Part shown: one piece after another, positions 9,514 through 18,588 of the stretch
How positions within the stretch are numbered: the stretch's first letter is position 1
How the letters are laid out: every line of letters starts with the position of its first letter
Assembly: GCF_000156335.1 (NCBI RefSeq)
Contig: NZ_DS999213.1
Coordinates: forward strand, 2,171,549 to 2,235,548
Direction: 5' to 3'
DNA from: Roseobacter sp. GAI101
Lineage (GTDB): Bacteria > Pseudomonadota > Alphaproteobacteria > Rhodobacterales > Rhodobacteraceae
Length of the DNA stretch: 64,000 nucleotides
Program-made: the position numbers and the translations under genes
The notes under the pieces: generated by a model
Told to the model about the DNA's origin: nothing
What the model saw: only the letters and a program-made list of their open reading frames with translations
Database searches by the model: none

Positions 9514-9535
9514 CAGGCAACCCCTCGGAGGGAAA

Positions 9536-10105
9536 ATGAGAAAAGTAATGCTCGCGCTCGTTTATACGGCCCTGGCCGTCGGTGCAAACCCAAGCTTTGG
9601 CCAAAGCGTCGACATCGCAGCCTTGCGCGACGGGGACATGAAAAAACTCGTGGTGCATGACGCGCCTGTGGCGACGTCGACAGTGGCCTTTGATCTGGCT
9701 GATGGCGCGGGCCAGGCGACACTTGAGGACTGGCGCGGCAAATATGTTGTGGTCAACTTTTGGGCGACATGGTGCGCGCCCTGTCGCAAGGAAATGCCGC
9801 AGTTGAACGCACTGCAAAAGGAATTCGGCGGCGATAATTTCGAGGTGCTGACGATTGCCACGGGCCGCAATTCCCCCGACGGGATTCAACGGTTCTTTGA
9901 CGAGGCTGGCGTTGACAGCCTGCCGCGCCATCAAGACCCCAAGCAGGCCCTCGCCAGCCAGATGGGGATTTTCGGCCTGCCGATCACCGTGATCATGGAC
10001 CCCGACGGCCGCGAGATCGCCCGCCTGCGCGGCGACGCCGATTGGTCCAGCGACAGCGCAAAGGCGATTGTTCAGGCATTGGTGGCCGACAGGACCGACA
10101 GTTAA
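9536..10105 (+). CDS. TlpA-like exported thiol:disulfide protein
   Basis: 189-aa protein with an N-terminal signal or anchor (about 1-22) and a thioredoxin fold carrying WCAPC at 79-83, followed by a cis-Pro region (GLPIT). This is the pattern of TlpA/ResA-type periplasmic reductases, which serve cytochrome maturation or protect thiols. The ATG at 9536 has a GGAGGG ribosome-binding site; the open frame extends much further upstream but only antisense to argH. Divergence from argH is common in related genomes. Specific substrate unknown. Confidence 0.88.
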   Translation: MRKVMLALVYTALAVGANPSFGQSVDIAALRDGDMKKLVVHDAPVATSTVAFDLADGAGQATLEDWRGKYVVVNFWATWCAPCRKEMPQLNALQKEFGGDNFEVLTIATGRNSPDGIQRFFDEAGVDSLPRHQDPKQALASQMGIFGLPITVIMDPDGREIARLRGDADWSSDSAKAIVQALVADRTDS

Positions 10106-10145
10106 CCGGTTCTGTTGCTAAAAACGACCGCACGCCCCCCCCTTA

Positions 10146-11222
10146 TCAGGCCGCGTGATGCAAAATCGCGGCCTCGGATACGCTAAGGTTGCGCCGCGCA
10201 TAGCTGCCATAGGTATGCGGATCAAAGGTCAGCTTGGGGTACTGCGCGACAAGCCGTGCCCGGTCGGAGCCATCAAGCGTCTCCAGCGCCGCCGAGGCGG
10301 GGTGGAAGCTTTCTGTTTCGACACCGTTGGCCCACATGATCTGGTGGGTGTCCAGCAGCACGTGGATATAGGTGATCTCGCGGGTGTGGGCGTCGACCGT
10401 GACGCTTGACCCGTTGATCATATCCTTGGCCGACACCAGCACCTCTGATGTATTGAACAAACTGCGCGCGACCTCACCCTTGATCAGCAGCCGGTGACTG
10501 GGCGACACCAGCAAATCCTGATCCGGGCGCGCAAGGCCCAGCGCGTTGGCGTGAAACCGCACAGGACGCAGTTTCGGCATCGCAAACAGGCGTGCACCGC
10601 TCATCCGGCGTTTGCCGATCCAGCGGATCGGTTGCATCCCGTTGTCTTTGGTCTGAACCAGATCACCTTCGCGCAGATTTTCGATCCGGTCTGCGCCATC
10701 TGCGGTGCGGATCAGCGTGCCGGGGGTAAAACAGATCACGCCCCCGCCGTTTTCGGCAACCTTGTCCAACGCGACAGACCCAAGCGTATGGTGCACGATC
10801 CAAAGATCGCTGTTGCGCGGCGGCATTTCATCCAGAAACATCAACAGTGGCTGGCTGCCACGGCCCACCTCGATCAAGGTCACGGTATAGCTTTTGCCAC
10901 CGTCGGTGACGACAAAACTGTTGTCCATCAGTTCCGAAAACTGCGTATCGCTGCGATCCTTGCGCACCGGCGGTGCGTCCTGATCCAATGCTGCGCCCAC
11001 AAGACGGTGCACCATGCGTGCCGCCCGTTTGCGCAAGTCTTCTGCGCCGTCTGCCTGATCCAGCCGCAATACATCATTCGGGCCGTCAACGCGGATTGCG
11101 TCACCTCTCCATGCCCATGCAGCCCCTACTTTCAAGGATTGCACCGGCGCGGCGTCTAGCCCGTCTATTTCTGTTTGCGCCCAGCTTATGACAAACGTGC
11201 CTTTAAAGCCCGTTCTGCCCAC
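10146..11222 (-). CDS. Hint-domain (Hedgehog/intein) protein
   Basis: 358 aa. The Hint domain starts at Cys164 (CFTPGT), preceded by a Gly-rich stretch, and runs to about residue 300 with the expected block LREGDLVQT and later SPSHRLLI. Hint domains can cleave or splice themselves; many roseobacter members are stand-alone and uncharacterised. The N-terminal 160 residues have no domain I recognise. The start is GTG at 11222 with AGGTGA upstream. No signal peptide is evident. Confidence 0.8.
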   Translation of the reverse strand: MGRTGFKGTFVISWAQTEIDGLDAAPVQSLKVGAAWAWRGDAIRVDGPNDVLRLDQADGAEDLRKRAARMVHRLVGAALDQDAPPVRKDRSDTQFSELMDNSFVVTDGGKSYTVTLIEVGRGSQPLLMFLDEMPPRNSDLWIVHHTLGSVALDKVAENGGGVICFTPGTLIRTADGADRIENLREGDLVQTKDNGMQPIRWIGKRRMSGARLFAMPKLRPVRFHANALGLARPDQDLLVSPSHRLLIKGEVARSLFNTSEVLVSAKDMINGSSVTVDAHTREITYIHVLLDTHQIMWANGVETESFHPASAALETLDGSDRARLVAQYPKLTFDPHTYGSYARRNLSVSEAAILHHAA

Positions 11223-11396
11223 TGTTCACCTGCCTCGTCTTTTTTTATTGGGGTCAGGTTAGCAAAACGGCAGCCGTCTGGGAAGACCGGTTGCGTCAAA
11301 GGTTCCAAGGCGTTGCAAAAAGGCTAACCTGTCAGATCGGCAGGTCGATGCTGCCCCTGCGTGCAGTCAGTTAACCGATCCGCCGGATCGGCACTG
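11223..11396. other. Intergenic with a distant 9-bp inverted repeat and a short hairpin
   Basis: CAGGTTAGC at 11255-11263 is repeated in inverse orientation as GCTAACCTG at 11323-11331. A second hairpin, CCGATCC/GGATCGG at 11375-11391, lies just after the LpxR-like stop and may be its terminator. The region upstream of the Hint gene should contain that gene's promoter. Confidence 0.4.
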
Positions 11397-12314
11397 CTAG
11401 AACGAGAAATTCACCCGAACCGCCCCGACAACCTGATCTTCGGGCTGGGTTTCATATTCCTTGCCCAACCATGTCACGCCATAAAAGGCCGATGCGCCGT
11501 CGCCCTGCCAATGCACGCCAAGACGCACGCGGTCGCGGTGGTCCGTCAGGTCAAGGCCGCGGTCTTCGGGCAGATAGGTGCTATCGGTGACATAGGCCAT
11601 GTCGGCCCCCACGACAAAGCTGAAGCCGGTGTTTTCCGCATTCGGGATCACCCGATAGCGATGTCCGGACGTCGAATCGCGGACCAATAGCCCGCCCCTG
11701 CCGATGCTGCCAAAGGTAAAGTCGACCCCTGCCCGCACCATGGTCTCGATCCCGGCTTGGCCTTCGACGAAAGGACGCAGGGTCGTTTTTGTCCCGATCG
11801 GATAGCTGCGGGCCGCCTCGACGATCATGGTCGGATGAAATCCATTGGCGATCTGCGCATTCAGGGTCTGGTCCGACGGAGGTCTGTCCCCGACCAGATC
11901 ATGAAACTCACGCTGCAAGCTGCCCAGCCCGGTCTGCGGACCCGTGGCATAGACCGCAGCACCCATCGCCAGTTCCATTGATTTATACTGGTAATGCGTG
12001 TGCAATCCTGCGGAAAGCACCCCGGCCCAAGGGCGCGATCCCGCGCCAGGGTTGACGATATTTTCCGGGGCGAGCACTTCCATCCCAAGGCGCAATTCGA
12101 TCAGATCGCCGAAACGGTCCGGAAGATCGCCGATCCAAGGGCTCCCCCACACTCTCGATGAGGCGACAGCGCCAGTACGTTCGCGGTCTTCCAGATCACC
12201 CAGAAAATCATTTGTGATCAAGCGGCCATAGCCGATGCGCGTGCGATCCGCGGCACTGGCAACGAGTGGTGTCAGAAGGGATGCGGTCAAAGCGGCAAGA
12301 AAAATTCGAAACAT
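11397..12314 (-). CDS. LpxR-like outer-membrane lipid A deacylase family protein
   Basis: 305-aa beta-barrel-like protein with a signal peptide (about 1-21, ending ASA) and a C-terminal aromatic residue as in outer-membrane barrels. It has the LpxR/DUF2219 features: a TND motif just after the signal, a conserved Gly-Pro-Gln segment, and a His in REFHDLVG at the place of the LpxR active-site His. In enterobacteria LpxR removes the 3'-acyloxyacyl group from lipid A. I chose the ATG at 12314 because it starts a clean signal peptide; an upstream ATG would precede it by 35 residues. Activity here is untested. Confidence 0.75.
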   Translation of the reverse strand: MFRIFLAALTASLLTPLVASAADRTRIGYGRLITNDFLGDLEDRERTGAVASSRVWGSPWIGDLPDRFGDLIELRLGMEVLAPENIVNPGAGSRPWAGVLSAGLHTHYQYKSMELAMGAAVYATGPQTGLGSLQREFHDLVGDRPPSDQTLNAQIANGFHPTMIVEAARSYPIGTKTTLRPFVEGQAGIETMVRAGVDFTFGSIGRGGLLVRDSTSGHRYRVIPNAENTGFSFVVGADMAYVTDSTYLPEDRGLDLTDHRDRVRLGVHWQGDGASAFYGVTWLGKEYETQPEDQVVGAVRVNFSF

Positions 12315-12497
12315 ATGCGGTCCTGCGGTTACGCCCCCCGGCCCACCTGATTTAACCCCTAAAGTGATTCGATCAATGCGGCTAGTGCGCAGCGGCAACA
12401 GAACAAGTTTTGTTTTCAACCTGTTGCATCCGATGAAACTTGCGCAACGCCGACAAATCGCTAACGTTATACCAGTAAAAATAGCGCCGGAGCCCCC

Positions 12498-13022
12498 ATG
12501 TCAGACCCGAAATCGCACCCGTCCCGCCGAATCGTTTCATCGCGCCACCTTGCCGAAGGCGAAGGTTGGGAGGCTTCCGAGCTCGAATACGGCATGATCA
12601 TCGCATATAACGCGTTCAGCCGATGGATGTCGCGCTGCATGACCGCAGCCGGCAATCCCGACCTGACACCGCTTGAGATTCTGGTGCTCCACAACACCAA
12701 CCACCGCCAGCGCGACAAACGCCTGACCGACATTTGCTTTATGCTGAACATCGAAGACACGCACACGGTCAACTACGCGCTGCGCAAGCTGTTGAAATCC
12801 GGTCTGATCGAAGCGGAAAAGCGCGGCAAGGAAGTATTTTACCGCACCTCAACCGCAGGGGCCGACCTGATCGAGGCCTACCGCGCCGTGCGCAACACCT
12901 GCCTGATCGACAGTCTGGGCCGCACCGACATCAAGGGCGACGATCTGCGTAACATCGCCGCCCATCTGCGGGCCATTTCAGGCCAATATGATCAGGCAAG
13001 CCGCGCGGCGGCGTCGCTTTAG
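12498..13022 (+). CDS. MarR-like winged-helix transcriptional regulator
   Basis: 174-aa cytosolic protein with a winged-helix core near residues 50-130 (PLEILVLHNTN, then LTDICFMLNI and a basic wing ending KRGKEVFYRT). This resembles the winged-helix DNA-binding regulators of the MarR superfamily seen across roseobacters. It is divergent from the LpxR-like gene with 183 bp between them and convergent with eda, overlapping its stop by 4 bp. Ligand and targets are not visible. Confidence 0.8.
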   Translation: MSDPKSHPSRRIVSSRHLAEGEGWEASELEYGMIIAYNAFSRWMSRCMTAAGNPDLTPLEILVLHNTNHRQRDKRLTDICFMLNIEDTHTVNYALRKLLKSGLIEAEKRGKEVFYRTSTAGADLIEAYRAVRNTCLIDSLGRTDIKGDDLRNIAAHLRAISGQYDQASRAAASL

Positions 13023-13660
13023 CGGCCCAACTGGTTGGCGGCACGGGCCAATTCGGTGATCGCGGCCCAGTCGCCAGCACGCACCAGCGCGTCGGGGGCA
13101 ACCCAGCTGCCGCCTGCGCAAACCACATTGGGCAGCGACAGATAGCTTTCCGCATTGGACGGGCTGACCCCGCCCGTCGGGCAAAAGCGGATTTGCGGCA
13201 AGGGTGACGCCAGCGATTTCAATGCCGGTGCCCCGCCAGATGCTTCGGCAGGAAAGAACTTGAGCATATCATAGCCGCGTTCCAGCAAGCGCATCGCTTC
13301 TGATGCCGTGGCGGCACCGGGCAGCATCGGCAGATCCAGATCTTCGGCGGCTTGAAGCAGCTTGTCGGTGGCACCGGGCGAGACGCCGAATGTGGCCCCT
13401 GCATCGACCGCGCGCTTTACATCGTCGGGCGTCAGCAAGGTGCCAGCACCGACGAAGCCGCCCTCGACCTTTGCCATTTCGGCAATGACATCAAGCGCGG
13501 CATCCGTACGCAATGTCACCTCGAGCGCAGGCAAGCCGCCAGCGACCAGCGCCTCGGCCAAGGGCCGCGCATGTGCAACGTCATGCACCACCAGAACCGG
13601 CACGATCGGGGCGCGTTTGCAGATCTCGTAGGCGGATGCGCTTGCGTCTTGGGGGGTCAT
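13019..13660 (-). CDS. eda: KDPG/KHG aldolase
   Basis: Class I aldolase that splits 2-keto-3-deoxy-6-phosphogluconate to pyruvate and glyceraldehyde-3-phosphate. The 213-aa length is normal. The GLPALEVTLRT block holds the catalytic Glu, and MLKFFPAE holds the Schiff-base Lys. It lies 21 bp after edd on the same strand, so the pair forms an Entner-Doudoroff operon. Confidence 0.95.
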   Translation of the reverse strand: MTPQDASASAYEICKRAPIVPVLVVHDVAHARPLAEALVAGGLPALEVTLRTDAALDVIAEMAKVEGGFVGAGTLLTPDDVKRAVDAGATFGVSPGATDKLLQAAEDLDLPMLPGAATASEAMRLLERGYDMLKFFPAEASGGAPALKSLASPLPQIRFCPTGGVSPSNAESYLSLPNVVCAGGSWVAPDALVRAGDWAAITELARAANQLGR

Positions 13661-13681
13661 ATTTTTCGTCCTTTTGTCAAA

Positions 13682-15481
13682 TCAAATGCTGCTGGCACCG
13701 GTATCGGCAGCGCCGACGGTCTTGCGGAAGGTGGCGAACAATTCACGCCCCTGCCCGTGTTCATTGCCCGACAGATCGGCGCTCGCCAACGGGCGATCCA
13801 TCACACCGGGCGTCACGATATCAAGCAGGCCGTCACGGGCATCGACGCGGATCACGTCCCCGTCCTGTATCCGTGCGATCGGCCCGCCGTCCAGCGCTTC
13901 GGGACAGACATGGATCGCGCTCAGCACCTTGCCCGACGCGCCCGACATGCGGCCATCGGTGACCAGCGCCACCTGTAGCCCGCGCGCTTGCAGGTTCGCC
14001 AAGACTGGTGTCAGGCTGTGCAGTTCGGGCATGCCGTTGGCCTTGGGCCCCTGAAAGCGCACGACAACCACGACGTCTTCGTTGAATTCGCCATTCTTGT
14101 AGGCCAGCTTGACCGCTTCCTGATCGTGAAACACCCGTGCAGGCGCTTCGACCACATGCTGTTCGGGCTTGACCGCAGATACTTTGGTCACCGCATTGCC
14201 CAGCGACCCCGTCAAGCGTTTCAAACCGCCTGTCGGCTGGAACGGGTCCCCCATGGGCCGCAGGATCTTGTCGTTCAATGTCGCGGTCGGCCCCGCGACC
14301 CATTCGACCGCACCGTCCTTCAGCTTGGGGTCCTGGGTGTAGCGGTCCAGACCGTCTCCGGCGACGGTTTTGACGTCCTTGTGCAGCAAGCCGCCCGATA
14401 TCAACTGCCCGATCATATAGCCTAGCCCCCCGGCCGCGTGGAAGTGGTTCACATCGGCCAGACCGTTGGGATAGACCCGCGCCAGCAGCGGCGTCACATC
14501 GGCCAGATCCGAAAAATCCTGCCAGTCCAGAACAATTCCGCCAGCCCGCGCCATCGCCACCAGGTGGATCAGCAGATTGGTCGATCCGCCCGTCGCATTC
14601 AGCCCGACGATACCGTTCACATAGGCTTTTTCGTCGAGCACATCGCACACCGGCGTATAGTTGTTGCCCAGATGGCTGATCGCCAGCGCACGCTGCGCGC
14701 CTGTCACGGTCAGCGCATCGCGCAATGGGGTATTGGGGTTCACGAAAGACGCGCCGGGCAAATGCAAGCCCATGAACTCCATCAACATCTGGTTGGTATT
14801 GGCGGTACCGTAAAAGGTGCACGTGCCCGGACCGTGATAGGCTGCCATCTCCGAGGCCATGAGCTCTTCGCGCGTCGCCTCGCCCGAGGCGAACCGTTGG
14901 CGCACCGCAGCCTTTGCATCGTTCGAGATACCCGAGGTCATCGGCCCCGCAGGCAGGAAGATCGCGGGCAGATGCCCAAAGACCTGCGCCGCGATCACCA
15001 GCCCCGGCACGATCTTGTCGCAGACCCCCAGAAAAACGGCGGCGTCAAAAGTGTTGTGGCTCAGGCCGACCCCTGCGGCCATGGCGATGACGTCGCGCGA
15101 AAACAGGCTCAGCTCCATCCCCGGGGTGCCCTGGGTGACACCGTCGCACATGGCGGGCACGCCGCCTGCAACCTGCGCGGTGCCCCCGACGGCGCGGGCG
15201 GCGTCGCGGATGATTTCGGGAAAGCGTTCAAACGGCTGATGCGCCGAAAGCATGTCATTATAGGTGGTGATGATGCCGATGTTGCCCGCCGATTTCGTGG
15301 CAAGCGCATCCTGATCGGGGCCGGCACCGGCATAGGCATGGGCCTGCCCGCTGCACGACAGATGCGCGCGCGCCGGTCCGTCTTCGGCGGCGCGGCGCAT
15401 GCGGCCCAGATAGGCTTCGCGGCTTTGCGCGCTGCGCGCAATGATCCGGTTGGTGACGCGGGCTACGGTATCGTTAAGCAT
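13682..15481 (-). CDS. edd: Phosphogluconate dehydratase
   Basis: Iron-sulfur dehydratase of the IlvD/Edd family that converts 6-phosphogluconate to KDPG. The 599-aa length fits Edd. IlvD/Edd hallmarks include the CDK of GVCDKIVPG, GTCTFYGTANTNQ and the C-terminal TDGRMSGASGK. I chose the ATG at 15481, which has an upstream GGAGGA on the minus strand; the open frame extends 29 codons further without support. A LacI-type operator lies about 50 bp upstream. Confidence 0.95.
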   Translation of the reverse strand: MLNDTVARVTNRIIARSAQSREAYLGRMRRAAEDGPARAHLSCSGQAHAYAGAGPDQDALATKSAGNIGIITTYNDMLSAHQPFERFPEIIRDAARAVGGTAQVAGGVPAMCDGVTQGTPGMELSLFSRDVIAMAAGVGLSHNTFDAAVFLGVCDKIVPGLVIAAQVFGHLPAIFLPAGPMTSGISNDAKAAVRQRFASGEATREELMASEMAAYHGPGTCTFYGTANTNQMLMEFMGLHLPGASFVNPNTPLRDALTVTGAQRALAISHLGNNYTPVCDVLDEKAYVNGIVGLNATGGSTNLLIHLVAMARAGGIVLDWQDFSDLADVTPLLARVYPNGLADVNHFHAAGGLGYMIGQLISGGLLHKDVKTVAGDGLDRYTQDPKLKDGAVEWVAGPTATLNDKILRPMGDPFQPTGGLKRLTGSLGNAVTKVSAVKPEQHVVEAPARVFHDQEAVKLAYKNGEFNEDVVVVVRFQGPKANGMPELHSLTPVLANLQARGLQVALVTDGRMSGASGKVLSAIHVCPEALDGGPIARIQDGDVIRVDARDGLLDIVTPGVMDRPLASADLSGNEHGQGRELFATFRKTVGAADTGASSI

Positions 15482-15530
15482 GATTTCTCCTCCTGTTTCG
15501 CATCCCGGCGGGGCCGTTGATCCAAAATAT

Positions 15531-15542
15531 GTTAGCGCTAAC
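15531..15542. promoter_or_regulatory. LacI-family operator between edd and nagK-like genes
   Basis: The 12-bp perfect palindrome GTTAGCGCTAAC has the central CG and half-sites typical of LacI/GalR-family operators. It lies in the only gap between the divergent edd-eda and nagK-nagA genes, so one regulator may control both sides. No LacI-type regulator gene is in the window. Confidence 0.65.
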
Positions 15543-15643
15543 CTAGCACGGCCGTCAGGATTTTGCAAACCTGCTGAAGCCTACGTGCGGGATAAAGCGA
15601 AAAGACCCTTTCCCCGCAAATTCTTGTACCTTAAACAAACCCA

Positions 15644-16519
15644 ATGACAAATATTGAACCTTCTTTTCTGATCGCCGTAGATGGTGGCGGCACCGGGTGT
15701 CGCGTTGCTGTGGGCACGGCAGCGCAGGGCATTCTGGCCGAAGCCAAGGGCGGGCGTGCCAATGTCAGCACCGATTTCGACGAGGCGATCGCGAATATCA
15801 TGCAGGCCACCGGAACAGCGCTTCAGGCCGCAGGGCTGGACGCCAGCCGGATGGGCGACGCCGTGGCGCATCTGGGGCTGGCAGGTTTTACCGGGCCGGA
15901 CATCGGGGCCAGGGTCGCTGCGGCATTGCCCTTTGGCACATCGGTCGTGACTGAAGATACCGCGACCACCATCGTCGGGGCCATCGGGCAAGACGACGGG
16001 TTCGTGATTGCCCTTGGCACAGGTACCATCATCGCGCGCCAACGTGACGAGGTGCAAAAATGCATCGGCGGGTGGTGTTATCAGGTGTCGGATCAGGCGT
16101 CAGGCGCGTGGCTGGGACACGGGGCGTTGGTACAAACGCTGCTGGTGGTAGACGGCATATTGCCTCCCAGCCCCTTGTCCAGCCATCTGCTCGACACCCT
16201 TGGCGGCGGCGCGGGCATCGTGCAATTCAGCCTCAAGGCGCGGCCCGGAGATTTCGCGACCCACGCGCCGGCCGTGGTGCAGGCCGCTGCCGCTGGTGAT
16301 GCGATCGGTGTCGACCTGATGAAAAGCGGTGCAGCATATCTGCAAAGCGCGCTCACCTCACTTGACTACAAGACCGGGGATATCCTGTGCCTCGCGGGCG
16401 GTGTCGGTCCGCATTACGCAGATTACCTGCCCGCCGACATGACGCGCCATCTGGTCCCCGCCAAGGGCCGCGCAGTAGACGGGGCCTTTGCGCTCGCGAT
16501 GCGCGCTGCGCGGCAATGA
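15644..16519 (+). CDS. BadF/BadG-type ATPase, probable N-acetylglucosamine kinase
   Basis: 291-aa protein of the ASKHA fold. DGGGTGCR near residues 10-17 is the first phosphate motif, GTGTII follows near 125, and a C-terminal AGGVG appears near 250. The family includes eukaryotic-type GlcNAc kinase and activator ATPases. The stop overlaps the ATG of a NagA homologue, which supports phosphorylation of N-acetylglucosamine (or a related amino sugar) before deacetylation. It is divergent from edd across the LacI-type operator. Confidence 0.8.
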   Translation: MTNIEPSFLIAVDGGGTGCRVAVGTAAQGILAEAKGGRANVSTDFDEAIANIMQATGTALQAAGLDASRMGDAVAHLGLAGFTGPDIGARVAAALPFGTSVVTEDTATTIVGAIGQDDGFVIALGTGTIIARQRDEVQKCIGGWCYQVSDQASGAWLGHGALVQTLLVVDGILPPSPLSSHLLDTLGGGAGIVQFSLKARPGDFATHAPAVVQAAAAGDAIGVDLMKSGAAYLQSALTSLDYKTGDILCLAGGVGPHYADYLPADMTRHLVPAKGRAVDGAFALAMRAARQ

Positions 16520-17643
16520 CCCCAAGACAGGCCTTCACAGGGGCACGGATATTTGACGGCAGCACCCTGTGGGACGACCATGCGCTGCTGGTTTCGCAGA
16601 CCGGCACGACACAGTTGGTTGCCCCTCATGCTGTGCCCGATGGGTGCCCCGTCACAGCGCTGAACGGCGGTGTGGTTTCACCCGGCTTTGTCGATCTTCA
16701 GGTCAACGGCGGTGGCGGGGTGATGTTTAACGACAGCCCCGATGTCGAAACCCTGACCGTGATGGCCACCGCCCATCAAAGCCTTGGCACGTCGGCATTT
16801 CTGCCGACGCTGATCACCGATACCCCTGATCAAACCCGGGCGGCAATTACCGCGGTACGCCAAGCGCTCGGGCAAAATATCCCCGGGATTTGCGGGCTGC
16901 ATCTGGAAGGGCCACACCTGAGCGTGGCGCGCAAGGGGGCCCATGACGCAACCTTGGTCCGGTCAATGACGGCCGATGACCTTGCTATGCTGCTTGAAGC
17001 TGCCGACCATATCGACACGCTGATGGTCACCGTCGCCCCCGAAAACGTCACCACAGCGCAGATCACCGCGCTGTCCAAGGCAGGCGTCATTGTTTCGCTG
17101 GGTCACAGCGATTGCGTTTACGACACTGCGATGCGGGCGTTTGACGCTGGCGCGGCCTGCGCCACCCATCTGTTCAACGCGATGAGCCAAGCCACTGCGC
17201 GCGAACCCGGACTGGTCGGTGCCGCGCTGGATCATGACACCGTGTCGTCAGGGCTGATCGCGGATGGCGTTCATGTGCACCCCGCAATGATCCGCGCCGC
17301 ACTGGCCGCGAACAAGGGACCGGGCGAGGTTTTTCTGGTCACGGATGCCATGGCAACGGCGGGGTCGGACATCACCAGCTTTACCCTGAACGGTCGCGTT
17401 ATTTCGCGCGCGGGCGGCAGGTTGACCTTGGCCGACGGCACGCTTGCGGGTGCTGATCTGACGCTGCCGCAGGCGGTGCGTTATATGGTTGATGTGGTTG
17501 GCACACCTCTGACTGACGCTTTGGCCCGCGCAACGACCTTCCCCGCCGCACTGCTGCGCACGGCGCATGATACGGCGCACGCGCATAGCATGATCTGGCT
17601 AAGCGATGACTTCACCCGGTGCCGCTGGCTGACCGACCTATAG
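16516..17643 (+). CDS. nagA: N-acetylglucosamine-6-phosphate deacetylase
   Basis: 375-aa amidohydrolase that makes glucosamine-6-phosphate and acetate. NagA marks are visible: GGVVSPGFVDLQVNGGGG at the start of the barrel, HLEGPHL with the metal-binding Glu, GHSD, ATHLFNAM and VTDAM with the catalytic Asp. The ATG at 16516 overlaps the preceding stop (ATGA). A NagB deaminase is not in the window. The end overlaps the convergent IclR gene by 6 bp. Confidence 0.93.
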   Translation: MTPRQAFTGARIFDGSTLWDDHALLVSQTGTTQLVAPHAVPDGCPVTALNGGVVSPGFVDLQVNGGGGVMFNDSPDVETLTVMATAHQSLGTSAFLPTLITDTPDQTRAAITAVRQALGQNIPGICGLHLEGPHLSVARKGAHDATLVRSMTADDLAMLLEAADHIDTLMVTVAPENVTTAQITALSKAGVIVSLGHSDCVYDTAMRAFDAGAACATHLFNAMSQATAREPGLVGAALDHDTVSSGLIADGVHVHPAMIRAALAANKGPGEVFLVTDAMATAGSDITSFTLNGRVISRAGGRLTLADGTLAGADLTLPQAVRYMVDVVGTPLTDALARATTFPAALLRTAHDTAHAHSMIWLSDDFTRCRWLTDL

Positions 17644-18435
17644 CGGCGGCAGGATCGGCGCAAAGGAATAGTCCTGACAAAAGCCGATCAGTTTTTGTAC
17701 CGCATGCGATCCGCTCTCGATGGCTTCGGCCTCGGTTCCGATCAAGGTGATGACGGCCTGCGCCTCGCCCTGCCAATCAAGGATCGGAGCAGCCAAGGCG
17801 ACCAGACCGGGAATGAAATCACCGTCCACTGTCGCATGCCCCTGCGCCTTGATCTTGGCACACAGCGCATCGACCCCCGCCGTCGTCGGCACAAAATCCG
17901 ATGCCAGGGCGGGTGTGCGTTTCATCCGGCGCAATTCGGCCTCGAGTAAGGTCTGGATCGGCGCGCGCGGGGCCCATGCAAGAAAAGCCCTGCCTGACGA
18001 CGAATTCAGCAAAGGCAGCGTCGTGCCCAGGCCCATCGACGTCACGACAGGGGCCGCCGCGCGTTCCCACCGGACCACCGTCGCACCGCCACCGCCCCAC
18101 ACGGACAGCAGCACCGTCAGGCCGGTTTCGTCGCGCAGATCGGCCAGCGCTTCGGACGGGCGGTTCACGAAATCATGGCGTGCGATGGCGGCAAGGCCCA
18201 GCCGCATTGCCCCCGGCCCCAGATCATATTTCCCCGACCGTCCTGCCTGCGCCACAAGCCCCGCGTTCAGGAAGGACGCCAGATAACGGTGCACCTTGCT
18301 GGGGGGCATGTCACTGGCGCGCGCCAGATCGGTCAGCGATGTCGGTCCCGCCTGATCCGCCATCACCGACAGCAAACGCAACGCGGTATCAAGCGACTGG
18401 ATGCCTGCGCTTTGGCTTTCGGATGATTTGGACAT
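17638..18435 (-). CDS. IclR-family transcriptional regulator
   Basis: 265 aa. An N-terminal winged helix (about 10-75, with QSLDTALRLLSVM and SKVHRYLASF) is followed by an IclR effector-binding domain. I chose the ATG at 18435; two upstream in-frame ATGs exist but lie in the shared promoter region. It is divergent from the monooxygenase-ligase gene, so it is the likely regulator of the aromatic cluster. IclR proteins in such places usually sense the aromatic substrate or an intermediate. Confidence 0.9.
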   Translation of the reverse strand: MSKSSESQSAGIQSLDTALRLLSVMADQAGPTSLTDLARASDMPPSKVHRYLASFLNAGLVAQAGRSGKYDLGPGAMRLGLAAIARHDFVNRPSEALADLRDETGLTVLLSVWGGGGATVVRWERAAAPVVTSMGLGTTLPLLNSSSGRAFLAWAPRAPIQTLLEAELRRMKRTPALASDFVPTTAGVDALCAKIKAQGHATVDGDFIPGLVALAAPILDWQGEAQAVITLIGTEAEAIESGSHAVQKLIGFCQDYSFAPILPPL

Positions 18436-18502
18436 GGCACCTTCCCTTGCGAATTCCCCCATCGTTACAGTCCGGACGGGCAAGACACAATCACCGCATA
18501 TT

Positions 18503-18517
18503 TTCCGCAATAAGGAA
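18503..18517. promoter_or_regulatory. Candidate IclR operator
   Basis: A 15-bp inverted repeat, TTCC-N7-GGAA, sits in the 153-bp gap between the IclR gene and the divergent aromatic operon. Size and symmetry fit IclR-family sites. No second copy was found nearby, so confidence is limited. Confidence 0.4.
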
Positions 18518-18588
18518 TCTATTGCCTAATGTGCAATTGTCCCCTAGCGTCCCCGCAAGGTTTGAGTGAGAGCTTTGGGAGGAGCAGG

